This document shows positions 34,581 to 46,098 of a stretch of DNA of 64,000 nucleotides, in pieces; positions within the stretch are counted from its first letter, which is position 1, and each line of letters starts with the position of its first letter. Source of the stretch: Betaproteobacteria bacterium. GTDB lineage: Bacteria > Pseudomonadota > Gammaproteobacteria > Burkholderiales > UBA6910. The stretch lies in contig JACPEG010000026.1 in NCBI GenBank assembly GCA_016183615.1, positions 82,660 to 146,659 on the forward strand, in the 5' to 3' direction. The position numbers and the translations under genes were made by a program. Below the pieces are notes generated by a model, which ran no database searches, was not told where the DNA came from, and worked only from the letters and a program-made list of their open reading frames with translations.

Positions 34581-34634
34581 CCTCCTAAGCGGATAGACGC
34601 TTATCAGTATACTGCCGGACCTGGTGGTTGACTA
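34581..34634 (-). promoter_or_regulatory. Promoter and operator of the RHH/PIN pair
   Basis: On the minus strand TAGTCA (34629-34634) and TATACT (34606-34611) are 17 bases apart. The inverted repeat TAAGCG-N6-CGCTTA (34586-34603) lies between the -10 and the AGGAGG site (34581-34586). This is the position expected for autorepression by the antitoxin. Confidence 0.65.
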
Positions 34635-34704
34635 CTCCAGCCACCGGGAGCGTCCGGCTACGCGCGGCGCGCCCGCTGTAGGAACGGATCAGCACTGGGT
34701 AAAT

Positions 34705-34740
34705 AAAAAACGCCTTAGCCAGAATAGACCAAGGCGCTTT
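34705..34740. terminator. Bidirectional terminator between ssb and the toxin-antitoxin pair
   Basis: Stem CGCCTT (34711-34716) / AAGGCG (34731-34736) is flanked by AAAAAA on one side and CTTTATTTATT on the other, so it ends in T runs on both strands. It would end the MFS-ssb transcript and separate it from the island. The 352-base gap 34577-34928 also holds the TA promoter and a palindromic repeat; nothing else is visible in it. Confidence 0.75.
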
Positions 34741-34865
34741 ATTTATTGAACGACTCTCTTGGACCTCGTGAAGGGTAGTGACAGGTCAAGCTTAGGGCGG
34801 CCCGTGGCCACCATTCTGCAGCGGGCGCGGCCCATACACCACAATCGCGGCGGACGGGGCTCTGC

Positions 34866-34920
34866 GTAGGGTGCATCCCATGCACCGAATGATTTTGGCG
34901 GTGCGGAGGGCGTACCCTAC
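34866..34920. repeat. GTAGGGTGCG-type palindromic repeat, copy 1
   Basis: Opens GTAGGGTGCATCCCATGCACC and closes GGTGCGGAGGGCGTACCCTAC; the termini are inverted. It begins 8 bases beyond the ssb stop codon. Other copies lie at 40973-41031, 41993-42047 and 42086-42133. Confidence 0.8.
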
Positions 34921-34928
34921 TTGAAACC

Positions 34929-35384
34929 TCAGAACGGAATGTCGTCCGCCATGTCGTCGAACCCGCCGCCGCCCTTCTTGGCCGCGGGCTTCGCCGGTGC
35001 GGCGCCTGCCGTGACCTCTTCCTTTTCCACCACCTCGAAGCTGGAACCGCCGCTGCGCGAGCCCAGCAACTGCATGCGGTCGGCGACGATCTCGGTGGAG
35101 TAGCGGTCCTGGCCTTCCTTGTCCTGCCACTTGCGGGTGCGGATGCGGCCTTCCACGTACACCGGCGAGCCCTTCTTCAGATATTCCCCGGCGATCTCGG
35201 CAAGCTTGCCGAAGAAGGCGATGCGGTGCCACTCGGTGTGCTCCTGCTTCTCGCCGTTCTTGTCCTTCCAGGTGTCGGTGGTGGCGATGCGGATGTTGGT
35301 GACGGCATCCCCGCTCGGGAGATAGCGCACCTCCGGGTCCGCCCCCAGGTTGCCGATGAGTATGACTTTGTTGACCGATGCCAT
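34929..35384 (-). CDS. ssb: Single-stranded DNA-binding protein
   Basis: A 151-residue SSB. The N-terminal OB-fold ([57 protein letters not shown]) is followed by a short Gly/Ala linker and the acidic tip DDMADDIPF, through which SSB recruits replication and repair partners. The start codon shares one base with the stop of the MFS gene (TAATG), so the two are translationally coupled. Together with the divergent uvrA this MFS-ssb pairing is a common betaproteobacterial arrangement. Confidence 0.97.
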   Translation of the reverse strand: MASVNKVILIGNLGADPEVRYLPSGDAVTNIRIATTDTWKDKNGEKQEHTEWHRIAFFGKLAEIAGEYLKKGSPVYVEGRIRTRKWQDKEGQDRYSTEIVADRMQLLGSRSGGSSFEVVEKEEVTAGAAPAKPAAKKGGGGFDDMADDIPF

Positions 35385-36760
35385 TACGCTTCTCCTCCAA
35401 TGAGTTTGATCACGTGCTGTTCGTCAAATCCGCGCATGTCCACCTTGAGGTAGGCAACCCCCTCTTCCGCCAGCACCAGCGCCTCGCGCACTCCGGGCAG
35501 GGTGGCCAGCTCCCGGGACAGACCGCTCGCCCGGTCCGCGTCCATCTCCGGAATATGATACATCCGGGTGCGCACCGCCGCCGGGGCTTTCATGGTGGCC
35601 GCCAGCACCAGCCACAGGAAGGTCAGCACGGCGCAGAAGGCGAATACCGCCGAGGCGCCCCCTCGCCCATACAGGTACCCCCCCACCGCGGCTCCCACGA
35701 AGGTGCCGAGAAACTGGATGCTGCTGTAGACGCCGATGGCGGTGCCCTTGGCCCCTACCGGCGCGATCTTGCTGATGAGCGAGGGCAGGCTCGCCTCCAG
35801 CAGGTTGAACGCCGTGAAGAACACCAGCAATCCGGCAGTAAGCCCGGTAAGGCTGTCCCCCAGCGCTTCCAGCATCAGCTCGGAGACCACCAGCACCGCC
35901 ACGGCGCCGGCGAACACCGGCTTCATGCGCCCGGTCTTCTCGCCATAAACGATTGCGGGGACCATCAGGATGACAGACACCGCCATTACCGGGAGATAAA
36001 CCTGCCAATGGTGGTCAGCGGCGAGGCCGGCTTTTCGCAAGCCGAAGGGCACCACCATCCACAGTGCCATCAGCACCGCGTGCAGGGCGAATACCCCGTA
36101 ATTGAGCCGGATCAATTCCCTGTCCTGCAATACGTCCATGAACTGGCCGGGCTTGGGCTCGGCATCGGAATGAAAATGGCTTTCCCGCGCATCCGGCACA
36201 AACCAGCGCACGATGCCGATGGCGGCGAGCGCCAGCAGGCCGGTGAGGACGAAAATCCCCGGCACCCCGATGACCCGGTTCAGGAGCGGCGCCAGCACCA
36301 GGGACAGGAAAAAGGTGGCGCCGATGGTCATGCCGATCATGGCCATGGCCTTGGTGCGGTGCTCCTCCCGCGTGAGATCCGCGGCGAGCGCCATCACGGC
36401 CGCGGAAATCGCCCCCGCCCCCTGGATCACCCGGCCCAGGATGACCATATAGATGTCATGGCCGGTTGCCGCCACGAAGCTGCCAATGGCGAACAGCACC
36501 AGCCCCCAGTAAATCACCGGCTTGCGGCCATGGCGGTCAGAGAGCCAGCCGAAGGGAATCTGCAGGATCGCCTGGGTGAGGCCGTAGGCCCCGAGGGCGA
36601 CCCCCACCAGGGTATGGCTGTCTCCCCCCGGCAGGTGCTCGGCGTAGAGGGCGAACACCGGAAGGATGATGAACAGCCCGAGCAGCCGCAGGCCGAAAAT
36701 TCCGGCCAGGCCGATGCTGGCCCGCAGCTCGGCCCGGGTCATTCCTGAATCAGGGGACAT
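35384..36760 (-). CDS. Major facilitator superfamily transporter
   Basis: A 458-residue MFS permease with 12 predicted transmembrane segments. It has the loop 2-3 motif [16 protein letters not shown] and the helix 4-5 segment [20 protein letters not shown], typical of drug:proton antiporters. After the last helix about 65 soluble residues remain ([20 protein letters not shown] ... [10 protein letters not shown]). They look like a small ferredoxin-like/ACT-like domain, not present in most drug transporters but common in the copy between uvrA and ssb. Substrate unknown. Start ATG at 36760, divergent from uvrA. Confidence 0.9.
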   Translation of the reverse strand: MSPDSGMTRAELRASIGLAGIFGLRLLGLFIILPVFALYAEHLPGGDSHTLVGVALGAYGLTQAILQIPFGWLSDRHGRKPVIYWGLVLFAIGSFVAATGHDIYMVILGRVIQGAGAISAAVMALAADLTREEHRTKAMAMIGMTIGATFFLSLVLAPLLNRVIGVPGIFVLTGLLALAAIGIVRWFVPDARESHFHSDAEPKPGQFMDVLQDRELIRLNYGVFALHAVLMALWMVVPFGLRKAGLAADHHWQVYLPVMAVSVILMVPAIVYGEKTGRMKPVFAGAVAVLVVSELMLEALGDSLTGLTAGLLVFFTAFNLLEASLPSLISKIAPVGAKGTAIGVYSSIQFLGTFVGAAVGGYLYGRGGASAVFAFCAVLTFLWLVLAATMKAPAAVRTRMYHIPEMDADRASGLSRELATLPGVREALVLAEEGVAYLKVDMRGFDEQHVIKLIGGEA

Positions 36761-36768
36761 GAATCGGG

Positions 36769-36798
36769 TTGGGAAAAGGCTGAAAAGTGCAGTATATT
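36769..36798 (+). promoter_or_regulatory. Candidate sigma-70 promoter of uvrA
   Basis: TTGGGA (36769-36774) and TATATT (36793-36798) are 18 bases apart and point at uvrA with a leader of about 75 bases. No LexA (SOS) box of CTGT-N8-ACAG type is visible around it. Confidence 0.5.
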
Positions 36799-36880
36799 AC
36801 CAAGTTTCGGTTTCGAATTTCAGGTTCCCGCGCGGAACCGGTAGAGTTCCCCGCGCAGAAGCCTGAGCGCAAACGCCAGA

Positions 36881-39704
<2,824 letters not shown>

Positions 39705-39730
<26 letters not shown>

Positions 39731-40976
39731 AAGCTACCGCGCCGCCGTTAGCGCGGCCGATCCCCTGGAAATCGTCGGACCCCACCTGCCGAAGCCGCCG
39801 AAAGGCCGGACCCTGGTGGTGGGCGCCGGCAAGGCGGCCGCCTCGATGGCGGCGGCGGTGGAAAAGCACTGGCCGGCGGGCGCTTCGCTCGACGGTCTCG
39901 TCATCACCCGCTACGGCCACGGATTGCCGACCCGAAGCATCCGCGTGATCGAGGCCGGACACCCGGTTCCCGACGAAGCCGGGGAAGCGGCGGCAAAGGA
40001 GATTTTCGACGAAGTGAAGAAGCTCGGCCGGGACGACCTGCTGCTGTGCCTGGTGTCGGGGGGCGGATCGAGCCTGCTTTCGCTGCCGGTCCCCGGCGTG
40101 TCCATGGCGGACCTCAAGGGCGTCACCAGGGAACTCCTGCGCAGCGGCGCCGCGATCCAGGAGATGAACACGGTGCGCAAGCACCTCTCTGCGATCCAGG
40201 GCGGGCGCATGGCGGCGGCCTGCAGGGCGCCGGTGGTGGCGCTGGTGATCTCGGACGTGACCGGCGACGATCCCACCCACATCGCCTCGGGCCCCTGCGC
40301 GCCGGATCCCACCACCTACGCCGACGCGCTGGCGATCCTGGAGCGCTACGGGGTCAAGGCGGCCCCCGCGGTCATGGACACCCTGGTCGCCGGCAACCAG
40401 GGGCGGCTGGACGAGACGCCCAAGCCCGGCGATGGGATTTTCAGAAGGGTGAAGAACAAGGTGATCGCCACCGCCCACGGCTCGCTGGTGGCGGCGGGAA
40501 ATTATTTCCTCGGCCAGGGCATCGCGCCGGTGATCCTGGGAGACAGCGTGACCGGCGAATCGCGGGAAGCGGCCAAGGTGTACGCGGCGCTGGCGAAGGA
40601 AGTGCGCGCCTACGGGCATCCGTTTCGGACGCCGGTGGCACTGATATCGGGCGGTGAGACGACGGTGACGGTACGGGGGAACGGCCGCGGCGGGCGCTGC
40701 GCCGAGTTCCTGCTGTCGCTGGCGATCGAGCTGGAAGGCGCGAAGAAGGTGTACGCGCTGGCCGCCGACACCGACGGCATCGACGGCTCCGAGGACAATG
40801 CCGGAGCGATCCTGACGCCCGATTCGCTTGCACGCGCGATGAAACTGGGGCTGCGTCCCGACAGGCTGCTCGCCAACAACGACGGCTACGGCTTCTTCGA
40901 CAAGCTGGGCGACCTGGTGGTCACCGGCCCCACCCGCACCAACGTCAACGATTACCGGGTAATCCTGGTCTTGTAG
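39705..40976 (+). CDS. Glycerate 2-kinase, MOFRL family
   Basis: A 423-residue protein with the DUF4147 N-terminal domain ([46 protein letters not shown]) and the C-terminal MOFRL domain ([32 protein letters not shown]). The family phosphorylates D-glycerate to 2-phosphoglycerate in glyoxylate/serine pathways. The GTG at 39705 is chosen since AAGG lies 9 bases upstream; a TTG at 39696 is the alternative. It overlaps uvrA by 26 bases. Its TAG stop (40974-40976) lies in the opening GTAGGG of a palindromic repeat, so insertion may have set the present C terminus. Confidence 0.9.
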
Positions 40977-41031
40977 GGTGCGCCCTGCGCACCATTTGTG
41001 ACGACCGACCGGTGCGTGGGACGCACCCTAC
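40973..41031. repeat. GTAGGGTGCG-type palindromic repeat, copy 2
   Basis: Opens GTAGGGTGCGCCCTGCGCACC and closes GGTGCGTGGGACGCACCCTAC. The TAG in its first four bases is the stop codon of the glycerate kinase gene. Confidence 0.85.
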
Positions 41032-41039
41032 CCGTCAGC

Positions 41040-41129
41040 GCGTAGGTTGGGCTTCGCTCGCGAAGCCCAACAAGGGCGTTCGCGCGTTATCTGCGACTTT
41101 TTTGTTGGGCATGAATGCCCAACCTACGC
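41040..41129. repeat. GCGTAGGTTGGGC-type palindromic repeat, second copy
   Basis: Starts GCGTAGGTTGGGC and ends GCCCAACCTACGC, with an inner GGGCTTCGCTCGCGAAGCCC hairpin. It follows copy 2 of the GTAGGGTGCG family by 8 bases, so two repeat families sit side by side here. The related element lies at 13193-13286. Confidence 0.85.
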
Positions 41130-41161
41130 CTTCAGCATATCACGTTCCACCCGAAGAACCC

Positions 41162-41902
41162 TTACATCGTCACCCCGCCGCTCACTTCCAGCACCGCGCC
41201 GTTGACGTAGCTCGCCTCGTCCGAGCACAGGAAGGCCGCGGCCTTCGCCACCTCCTCCGGCCTGCCCATGCGCTGCATGGGAATCTTCTGCACCTGGGCC
41301 TGCAGCACCTTCTCGGGAATGGAATTGAGAATGGGGGTATCGATGAAGCCGGGGCAGATGGCGTTGGCTCGCACGTTGTGGCGGCCCAGCTCCCGGGCCC
41401 AGCTCTTCATCATGCCGATGACGCCGAACTTGGTGGCGGCGTAGTTGGTCTGGCCGAAGTTGCCGTAGAGGCCGACAATGGAGGAGACGTTGAGGATGGC
41501 GCCGGCCCTCTGGGCGATCATGGTGTCCACCACGGCTCGCGTGCAGTTGTAGGTGCCGGTGAGATTCACCGCGATCACCCTGCCCCACTGCTCCTCGGTC
41601 ATGCTCTTGATCTGGGCGTCCATCACGATGCCGGCGTTGTTCACCAGCACGTCGATGCGCCCGTATTTTTCCTTCACCGCCTTGACCATGGCCCCCACCG
41701 CGCCGGAGTCGGTGACATCCACGCGGAATCCGGCCGCCTCGCCGCCGCCCGCCCGGATTTCCTTCACCGGGTCGTCGATCCACCCCTGATTGATGTCGCA
41801 GCCGATGACTTTCGCCCCCTCGCGGGCGAAGCCGAGCGCAATGCCGCGGCCGATGCCCCGCCCCGCGCCGGTGATGATGCAGACCTTGTCCCTGAGCTTC
41901 AT
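41162..41902 (-). CDS. Short-chain dehydrogenase, PhaB/FabG-like 3-oxoacyl reductase
   Basis: A 246-residue classical SDR: cofactor motif TGAGRGIG (11-18), NNAG, the Ser of NVSSIVGLYGNFGQ and the catalytic YAATK. It ends with NGAVLEVSGGV. The sequence fits acetoacetyl-CoA or 3-oxoacyl-ACP reductases. It stands downstream of phaC and is about 75% alike by eye to the SDR at 56736-57476, which suggests a PHA precursor role ((R)-3-hydroxyacyl-CoA from 3-ketoacyl-CoA). FabG in fatty-acid synthesis is the alternative. Start ATG at 41902 (MKLRDKV). Confidence 0.85.
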   Translation of the reverse strand: MKLRDKVCIITGAGRGIGRGIALGFAREGAKVIGCDINQGWIDDPVKEIRAGGGEAAGFRVDVTDSGAVGAMVKAVKEKYGRIDVLVNNAGIVMDAQIKSMTEEQWGRVIAVNLTGTYNCTRAVVDTMIAQRAGAILNVSSIVGLYGNFGQTNYAATKFGVIGMMKSWARELGRHNVRANAICPGFIDTPILNSIPEKVLQAQVQKIPMQRMGRPEEVAKAAAFLCSDEASYVNGAVLEVSGGVTM

Positions 41903-41992
41903 GGGGCCTCTCCCAAAATCGCGATGATAAGAAGGGAATAGGGCGGGAGATTACATGAGGGGCGGTCCGGCCTCAATTCCCGTCACCGGCGC

Positions 41993-42047
41993 GTAGGGTG
42001 CGCCCTGCGCACCGTTCCGCCTCGATGGTGCGTGGGACGCACCCTAC
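41993..42047. repeat. GTAGGGTGCG-type palindromic repeat, copy 3
   Basis: GTAGGGTGCGCCCTGCGCACC to GGTGCGTGGGACGCACCCTAC, flanked by GC on both sides, in the 243-base gap between the CorA-like gene and the SDR. Confidence 0.85.
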
Positions 42048-42085
42048 GCGCCGGGAGCCGAGAGCGCGGAGCCGGGGGGTGGTGG

Positions 42086-42133
42086 GTAGGGTGCGCCCTG
42101 TGCACCAGTCCCTTTGAGGGTGCGTGGGACGCG
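42086..42133. repeat. GTAGGGTGCG-type palindromic repeat, copy 4, decayed right end
   Basis: GTAGGGTGCGCCCTGTGCACC is intact, but the right arm ends GGTGCGTGGGACGC and lacks the final ACCCTAC. It lies 39 bases after copy 3 and 12 bases before the end of the CorA-like gene. Confidence 0.75.
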
Positions 42134-42145
42134 TCTCTCCGACGG

Positions 42146-43807
42146 TCAGTCGTGGCGGTGGCGGGGATGGCTCGACCAGACGTCGCGCAGGCTACCCCAT
42201 TTCTGGGCCGTCGACAGCCGCTCATCGGAGAGCGCCTCCAGGAAATCCGACAGCCGCTTGGACTTGATCACGGTGTACAGGGTGAGCCAGGCGACAGGAA
42301 CGAACACGATGAGGAAAAAAGCAAGCCTCGCGGAGAGCGGCGCATCGGCCTCGGCGATGAGATTCATGCCGAGAAAGCCGGTGCTCACGGTCCCGATCAG
42401 GCCGAAGGTAGTCACCACGGTGAGACGCACCACGGTGTTGGCCTGACGGCGCAGGGTGTCGGTCTCCAGGTAATCATCCATGTCCTGGATTTCCTCCCGC
42501 ACCTCATCGTAGAGCCGGTCGGTCCCCAGGTTCTCCGAGCACATCCGGAACAAGGCCTTGGCCTGGGCCTGGTCCGAGATTTCGTGGAACCAGTAGCGGT
42601 GGGTGAAGCGCAGGAAGATTTCCTTGGTCTGGCGGATGGCACGCTTGAACCGCTTCACCGACTCGGCGTCGTGGATGTCCAGACGCGACAGCGCCATCAC
42701 CAGCCGGTCCGAGAGCATGAGCAGCGCCGCCTTGTGCAGGTGCGGAATCAGGCACAGCAGGAAGTACTGGTGGCGGAACTGGCTGAGCAGTCCCTTCTCC
42801 AGATCGGTGAACAGGCCCTCGCCCGCGTTTCCCACCATGACGAAAGCGTGGCCGCAGCACATGAAGCGGGTGCTGGGCCGGTCGCGGCTGGGCGTCGCCT
42901 CCCAGTAGCGGTCGTAGCAGTAACGGCTCTCGAAATCGTCCAGGTGGCGCGAGGAATACGGCAGGCTGTCGGACTCCCCGGGCGCGGTCACCAGCCCCAG
43001 GCGCACGTAGTCGCCGCGGGTGAGTTTTCCCGGGTCCTCCAGCGCCAGGTAACCGAGGACCGGCATGCGGTGGTACTCGATCTGGCGGTAGCGGATGGGG
43101 CCCGTCTCGTCCGAGTGGTGCAGCACCATCGGCTTCAGCAGGTACTCCCAGTGGGAAGCAATGCACGGCGCCCGGTGCTTGCACACGAACGTCAGGTATT
43201 TCTCGCGCCTGTCGTAATCCGACACCGCGAGCACTTCGCCGTTGAAAGACAGCCACTCCACCCGCTGCGGGCAATGGCCGCCCATGCCCTCCAGGTCCCA
43301 GTAGGGCGGGTAGGCGCGCCCGAAGCGGTAAAGCGTGTCCTGGGCCCGGTACAGGGAGAGGTCGTCGGCGAAGATCTCCACCGCCAGGATGACGATGTCA
43401 ATGTCGTAGAAGAAATAGAGATCGATGTGGGCCACGTCGAACACCAGGGGGTGCTCGTCGTGCTTGTAGGTCATGCGCACCCGGGCCACGTCGCTGCGCC
43501 GGAACACCCGGATCGGGGACTCGCCGGACGGGATCCTGCCTTCCGCTCCCTTGCCCTCGCCGTAGAGGAAGCGCTGGACGTAGGGCAGGAAGGTGACGAA
43601 CTCGCTGTAATGCCGTTCCTTGAACTGGCTGGGATCGCCGGTGAACTCGTCCGCCACCTCGCGCCAGGGGCCGCCCGGGGCGCCGTGCTCCAGGTACTCC
43701 CAGTGCTTCTGGATCTGGGCGTCCTCGCGAATCGGCACCAGCTGCAGCGGCCACAGCAGAATCTGCCTGAAGTGGCTGACCTGCTTGTCCGGTGTTGGAT
43801 CGCTCAA
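42146..43807 (-). CDS. CorA-like divalent cation transporter family protein
   Basis: A 553-residue protein. It has a long cytosolic N-terminal domain, a helical stalk (RRQANTVVRLTVVTT) and two C-terminal transmembrane helices. Between these lies GFLGMNL, which keeps the GMN selectivity motif of CorA/ZIP-type Mg2+ channels with the preceding Tyr replaced by Leu. The N-terminal half (YYFYDIDI-like FFYDIDIVILAVEIFADDL) is longer than in CorA of enteric bacteria. The start is a TTG at 43807 with an AGAGGGG ribosome-binding site. Its first 42 codons are duplicated at 45899-46025, on the far side of phaC. A function in Mg2+ or Ni2+/Co2+ transport is likely; a PHA link is only positional. Confidence 0.78.
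   Translation of the reverse strand: MSDPTPDKQVSHFRQILLWPLQLVPIREDAQIQKHWEYLEHGAPGGPWREVADEFTGDPSQFKERHYSEFVTFLPYVQRFLYGEGKGAEGRIPSGESPIRVFRRSDVARVRMTYKHDEHPLVFDVAHIDLYFFYDIDIVILAVEIFADDLSLYRAQDTLYRFGRAYPPYWDLEGMGGHCPQRVEWLSFNGEVLAVSDYDRREKYLTFVCKHRAPCIASHWEYLLKPMVLHHSDETGPIRYRQIEYHRMPVLGYLALEDPGKLTRGDYVRLGLVTAPGESDSLPYSSRHLDDFESRYCYDRYWEATPSRDRPSTRFMCCGHAFVMVGNAGEGLFTDLEKGLLSQFRHQYFLLCLIPHLHKAALLMLSDRLVMALSRLDIHDAESVKRFKRAIRQTKEIFLRFTHRYWFHEISDQAQAKALFRMCSENLGTDRLYDEVREEIQDMDDYLETDTLRRQANTVVRLTVVTTFGLIGTVSTGFLGMNLIAEADAPLSARLAFFLIVFVPVAWLTLYTVIKSKRLSDFLEALSDERLSTAQKWGSLRDVWSSHPRHRHD
43681..43807 (-). repeat. Direct repeat, copy 1: 5' end of the CorA-like gene
   Basis: This 127-base stretch aligns without gaps to 45899-46025, with 12 mismatches counted by eye (about 91% identity). 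It covers the first 42 codons, start codon included. The two copies bracket phaC. Confidence 0.9.
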
Positions 43808-43906
43808 GATACCACCCCTCTGTTGTGCCGGTCCTTCACTTGACTACGGTAAACGCGGCGGAAACGCGCGGCCTCTGCCCTAGCGTCAGTGGCAATCCTT
43901 CCACGG

Positions 43907-45700
43907 TCAAGCCAGGCGCACCTTCACGTAGGCACCCGGCGCGTCTTCGATCGGAGCGAGCTTGCCGTCCCCCGGATGACGCGCCGGGACGCGCTCGCCG
44001 GCGAGCTGCCCGACCCACTCGGCCCAGTGGCTCCACCAGGACCCTTCGTGCCGCGCGGCGCCGGCGAGCCAATCGTCCGGACTGGCCGGGAGCTCCGCGT
44101 TGGTCCAATAGCAATACTTTTTCCCCGCCGGGGGGTTCATGACCCCGGCGATATGGCCGGAGCCGCCGAGCACGAACCGGTGCTCTCCGGACACCAACCG
44201 GGCGCCCGCGTAAGTGGACTTCCACGGCGCGATATGGTCTTCGCGAGTGGACAGGAAGTAGGTGGGGATCTCGATTTTTCCGAGATCGATCGGCACCCCG
44301 GCCAGGGTGATTCCGCCGGGCTCCCGCAGCAGGTTGCGCTCGTACAGGTTGCGTACGTAGAAGCTGTGCATCACCGCCGGCATGCGGGTCGAATCGGAGT
44401 TCCAATACAGCATGTCGAACGGCATCGGCTCGCGGCCCAGCAGGTAGTTGTTGATGACAAAGGACCAGATGAGATCGTTTTCCCGCAGCAGGTTGAAGGC
44501 GCCGGCCATGTGCTGGCCCTCCAGATAGCCTTTGCGCTCCATGTGGTGCTCCATCAACGTCAACTGCTCGTCGTCGATGAACACCGAAAGCTCGCCCACG
44601 TCGGAGAAATCCGTCATGGTGGTAAAGAACGTCCCGCTCACCACGCGCTTGTCCCCCTTCACCGCCATGTAGGCAAGGGTGCTGGCGAGCAGGGTGCCGC
44701 CGATGCAATAACCGATGGCGTTGATCTCCGTCTCCCCGGTCGCCTGTTCGATCGCGTCCAAGGCGGCAAGCGGCCCCTCCAGCAGGTAATCCTGGAAATG
44801 CTTGCGGGCGAGGGATTCGTCCGGGTTGACCCAGGAGATGATGAACACCGTGTGTCCCTGGTCCACCGCCCACTTGATGAACGAGTTCTTGGGCTTGAGA
44901 TCGAGCACATAGAACTTGTTGATCCACGGCGGCACGATCAGGAGCGGCCGCCGGTAGACCGTGTCGGTGGTAGGCGAATATTGCAGGAGCTGCATCAACT
45001 CGTTCTGGTAGATCACCTTCCCCGGCGTGGCGGCGATGTTCTCGCCCAGACGGAACGCGTCAAGGTCGGTCATCTTCAGGCTGAGCCGGCCCTTGCCCCG
45101 CTCCAGGTCCTGGAGCAGATGCTCCATCCCCTTCAGCAGGTTTTCCCCGCCGGACTCCAGGGTGGCCTTGAACACCTGCGGATTGGTCGCGGCAAAGTTG
45201 GTGGGGGACAGCGCGTCTACCAGTTGGCGCGTGTAAAACGCCGCTTTCTTCGCGGTGTGGGGATCAAGGCCCTCCACCTGGCCCACCGCCGCCTGGAGGC
45301 GACCGGCGGCGAGCAGGTAGCACTGCTTGATGAAATCGAAGACGAAATTATCGACCCACTGGGGGTCCTTGAAGCGCTTGTCCTCGGGCGTGGGCTGGAC
45401 CAGCGGTTCGGCTTTCTGGTTGAGGTAGACCCGCTCCAGCAACTGGCCCCAAAGCCTGGTGTAATCGGTCCAGAACGCGATTTGCTCGTTCACCAGCGCT
45501 TGCGGGTTGGCGAGGGCCTTGGCCGCCATTTCCTGCCAGGTCTTTGCGATGACCGCCGGATCGAGGACGTTGTATCCATCTTCCTCGCCGGCGCGGGCCA
45601 GATAGTCGGTGGTAAGCTTCTGGCTACGTTCCGCGATGTTCGCCAGAGACTTGGCAAGCGATGAAGGATCCGGCAGATTGAGTTTGACTTGGTCGTCCAT
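43907..45700 (-). CDS. phaC: Poly(3-hydroxybutyrate) synthase, class I
   Basis: A 597-residue canonical class I PHA synthase. It has the N-terminal phasin-like region, RPLLIVPPWINKFYVLDL, catalytic Cys332 in GYCIGGT, the Asp of STREDHIAPW and the His of GGSGHIAGVMNPP. The ARHEGSWWSHWAEWVG segment is also present. It polymerises (R)-3-hydroxybutyryl-CoA and stays on the granule surface. ATG at 45700 (MDDQVKLNLPDP). It follows the short duplicate-derived frame by 31 bases and precedes the CorA-like gene by 99. Neighbouring CoA-transferases and 3-hydroxybutyrate dehydrogenase make this the main PHB locus. A second, divergent synthase lies at 16962. Confidence 0.96.
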   Translation of the reverse strand: MDDQVKLNLPDPSSLAKSLANIAERSQKLTTDYLARAGEEDGYNVLDPAVIAKTWQEMAAKALANPQALVNEQIAFWTDYTRLWGQLLERVYLNQKAEPLVQPTPEDKRFKDPQWVDNFVFDFIKQCYLLAAGRLQAAVGQVEGLDPHTAKKAAFYTRQLVDALSPTNFAATNPQVFKATLESGGENLLKGMEHLLQDLERGKGRLSLKMTDLDAFRLGENIAATPGKVIYQNELMQLLQYSPTTDTVYRRPLLIVPPWINKFYVLDLKPKNSFIKWAVDQGHTVFIISWVNPDESLARKHFQDYLLEGPLAALDAIEQATGETEINAIGYCIGGTLLASTLAYMAVKGDKRVVSGTFFTTMTDFSDVGELSVFIDDEQLTLMEHHMERKGYLEGQHMAGAFNLLRENDLIWSFVINNYLLGREPMPFDMLYWNSDSTRMPAVMHSFYVRNLYERNLLREPGGITLAGVPIDLGKIEIPTYFLSTREDHIAPWKSTYAGARLVSGEHRFVLGGSGHIAGVMNPPAGKKYCYWTNAELPASPDDWLAGAARHEGSWWSHWAEWVGQLAGERVPARHPGDGKLAPIEDAPGAYVKVRLA

Positions 45701-45731
45701 GGGGTGCCCCTGTTCGGCCGCATTTGCGCCG

Positions 45732-46025
45732 TTATCGCCCTTGCCCGGTTCTTCGCCCTGCCGGGCGGCAGGGCCAAGGCCACATCAGATCATGCACGGG
45801 GGTGGCGGTGTTGAGGCACTGGCGCGCAAACTTCGCCAGCGTTCTCTTGGTCTCGCCCTCGAACCCCGAGCATTCCGCCAGTTCCAAGAGCCAGTCGGCG
45901 CCGTGCTCCAGGTACTCCCAGTGCTTCTGAATCTGGGCGCCCTCGCGAATCGGCACCAGCTGCAGCGGCCACAGCAGAATCTGCCTGAAGTGCCTGACCC
46001 GTTTCCCCGTCGCTGGATCACTCAC
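45732..46025 (-). pseudogene. Truncated duplicate of the CorA-like gene start
   Basis: This 97-codon frame starts with GTG (46025) behind AAGGAGG. For 42 codons it nearly repeats the CorA-like protein (HFRQILLWPLQLVPIRE, QIQKHWEYLEHGA). It then departs into an unrelated DWLLELAECSGFEGETKR tail that ends in a Pro/Arg-rich run. It may be a decayed duplicate or a small expressed protein of the PHA locus; a good ribosome-binding site is kept. I see no domain in the tail. Confidence 0.65.
45899..46025 (-). repeat. Direct repeat, copy 2
   Basis: Second copy of the 127-base element at 43681-43807, same orientation, 2218 bases away. phaC lies between the copies, so recombination between them would delete it. 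Confidence 0.9.
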
Positions 46026-46098
46026 GATCGCGCCTCCTTCCCCCGGCCTCATTTTGATTGTAGCCGACGCGCGGGAAAGGCAAGGACAGCGGAGCCGG

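Noticed and set aside
36761..36880. LexA/SOS box before uvrA
   Set aside because: No CTGT-N8-ACAG or close variant is present in the divergent region.
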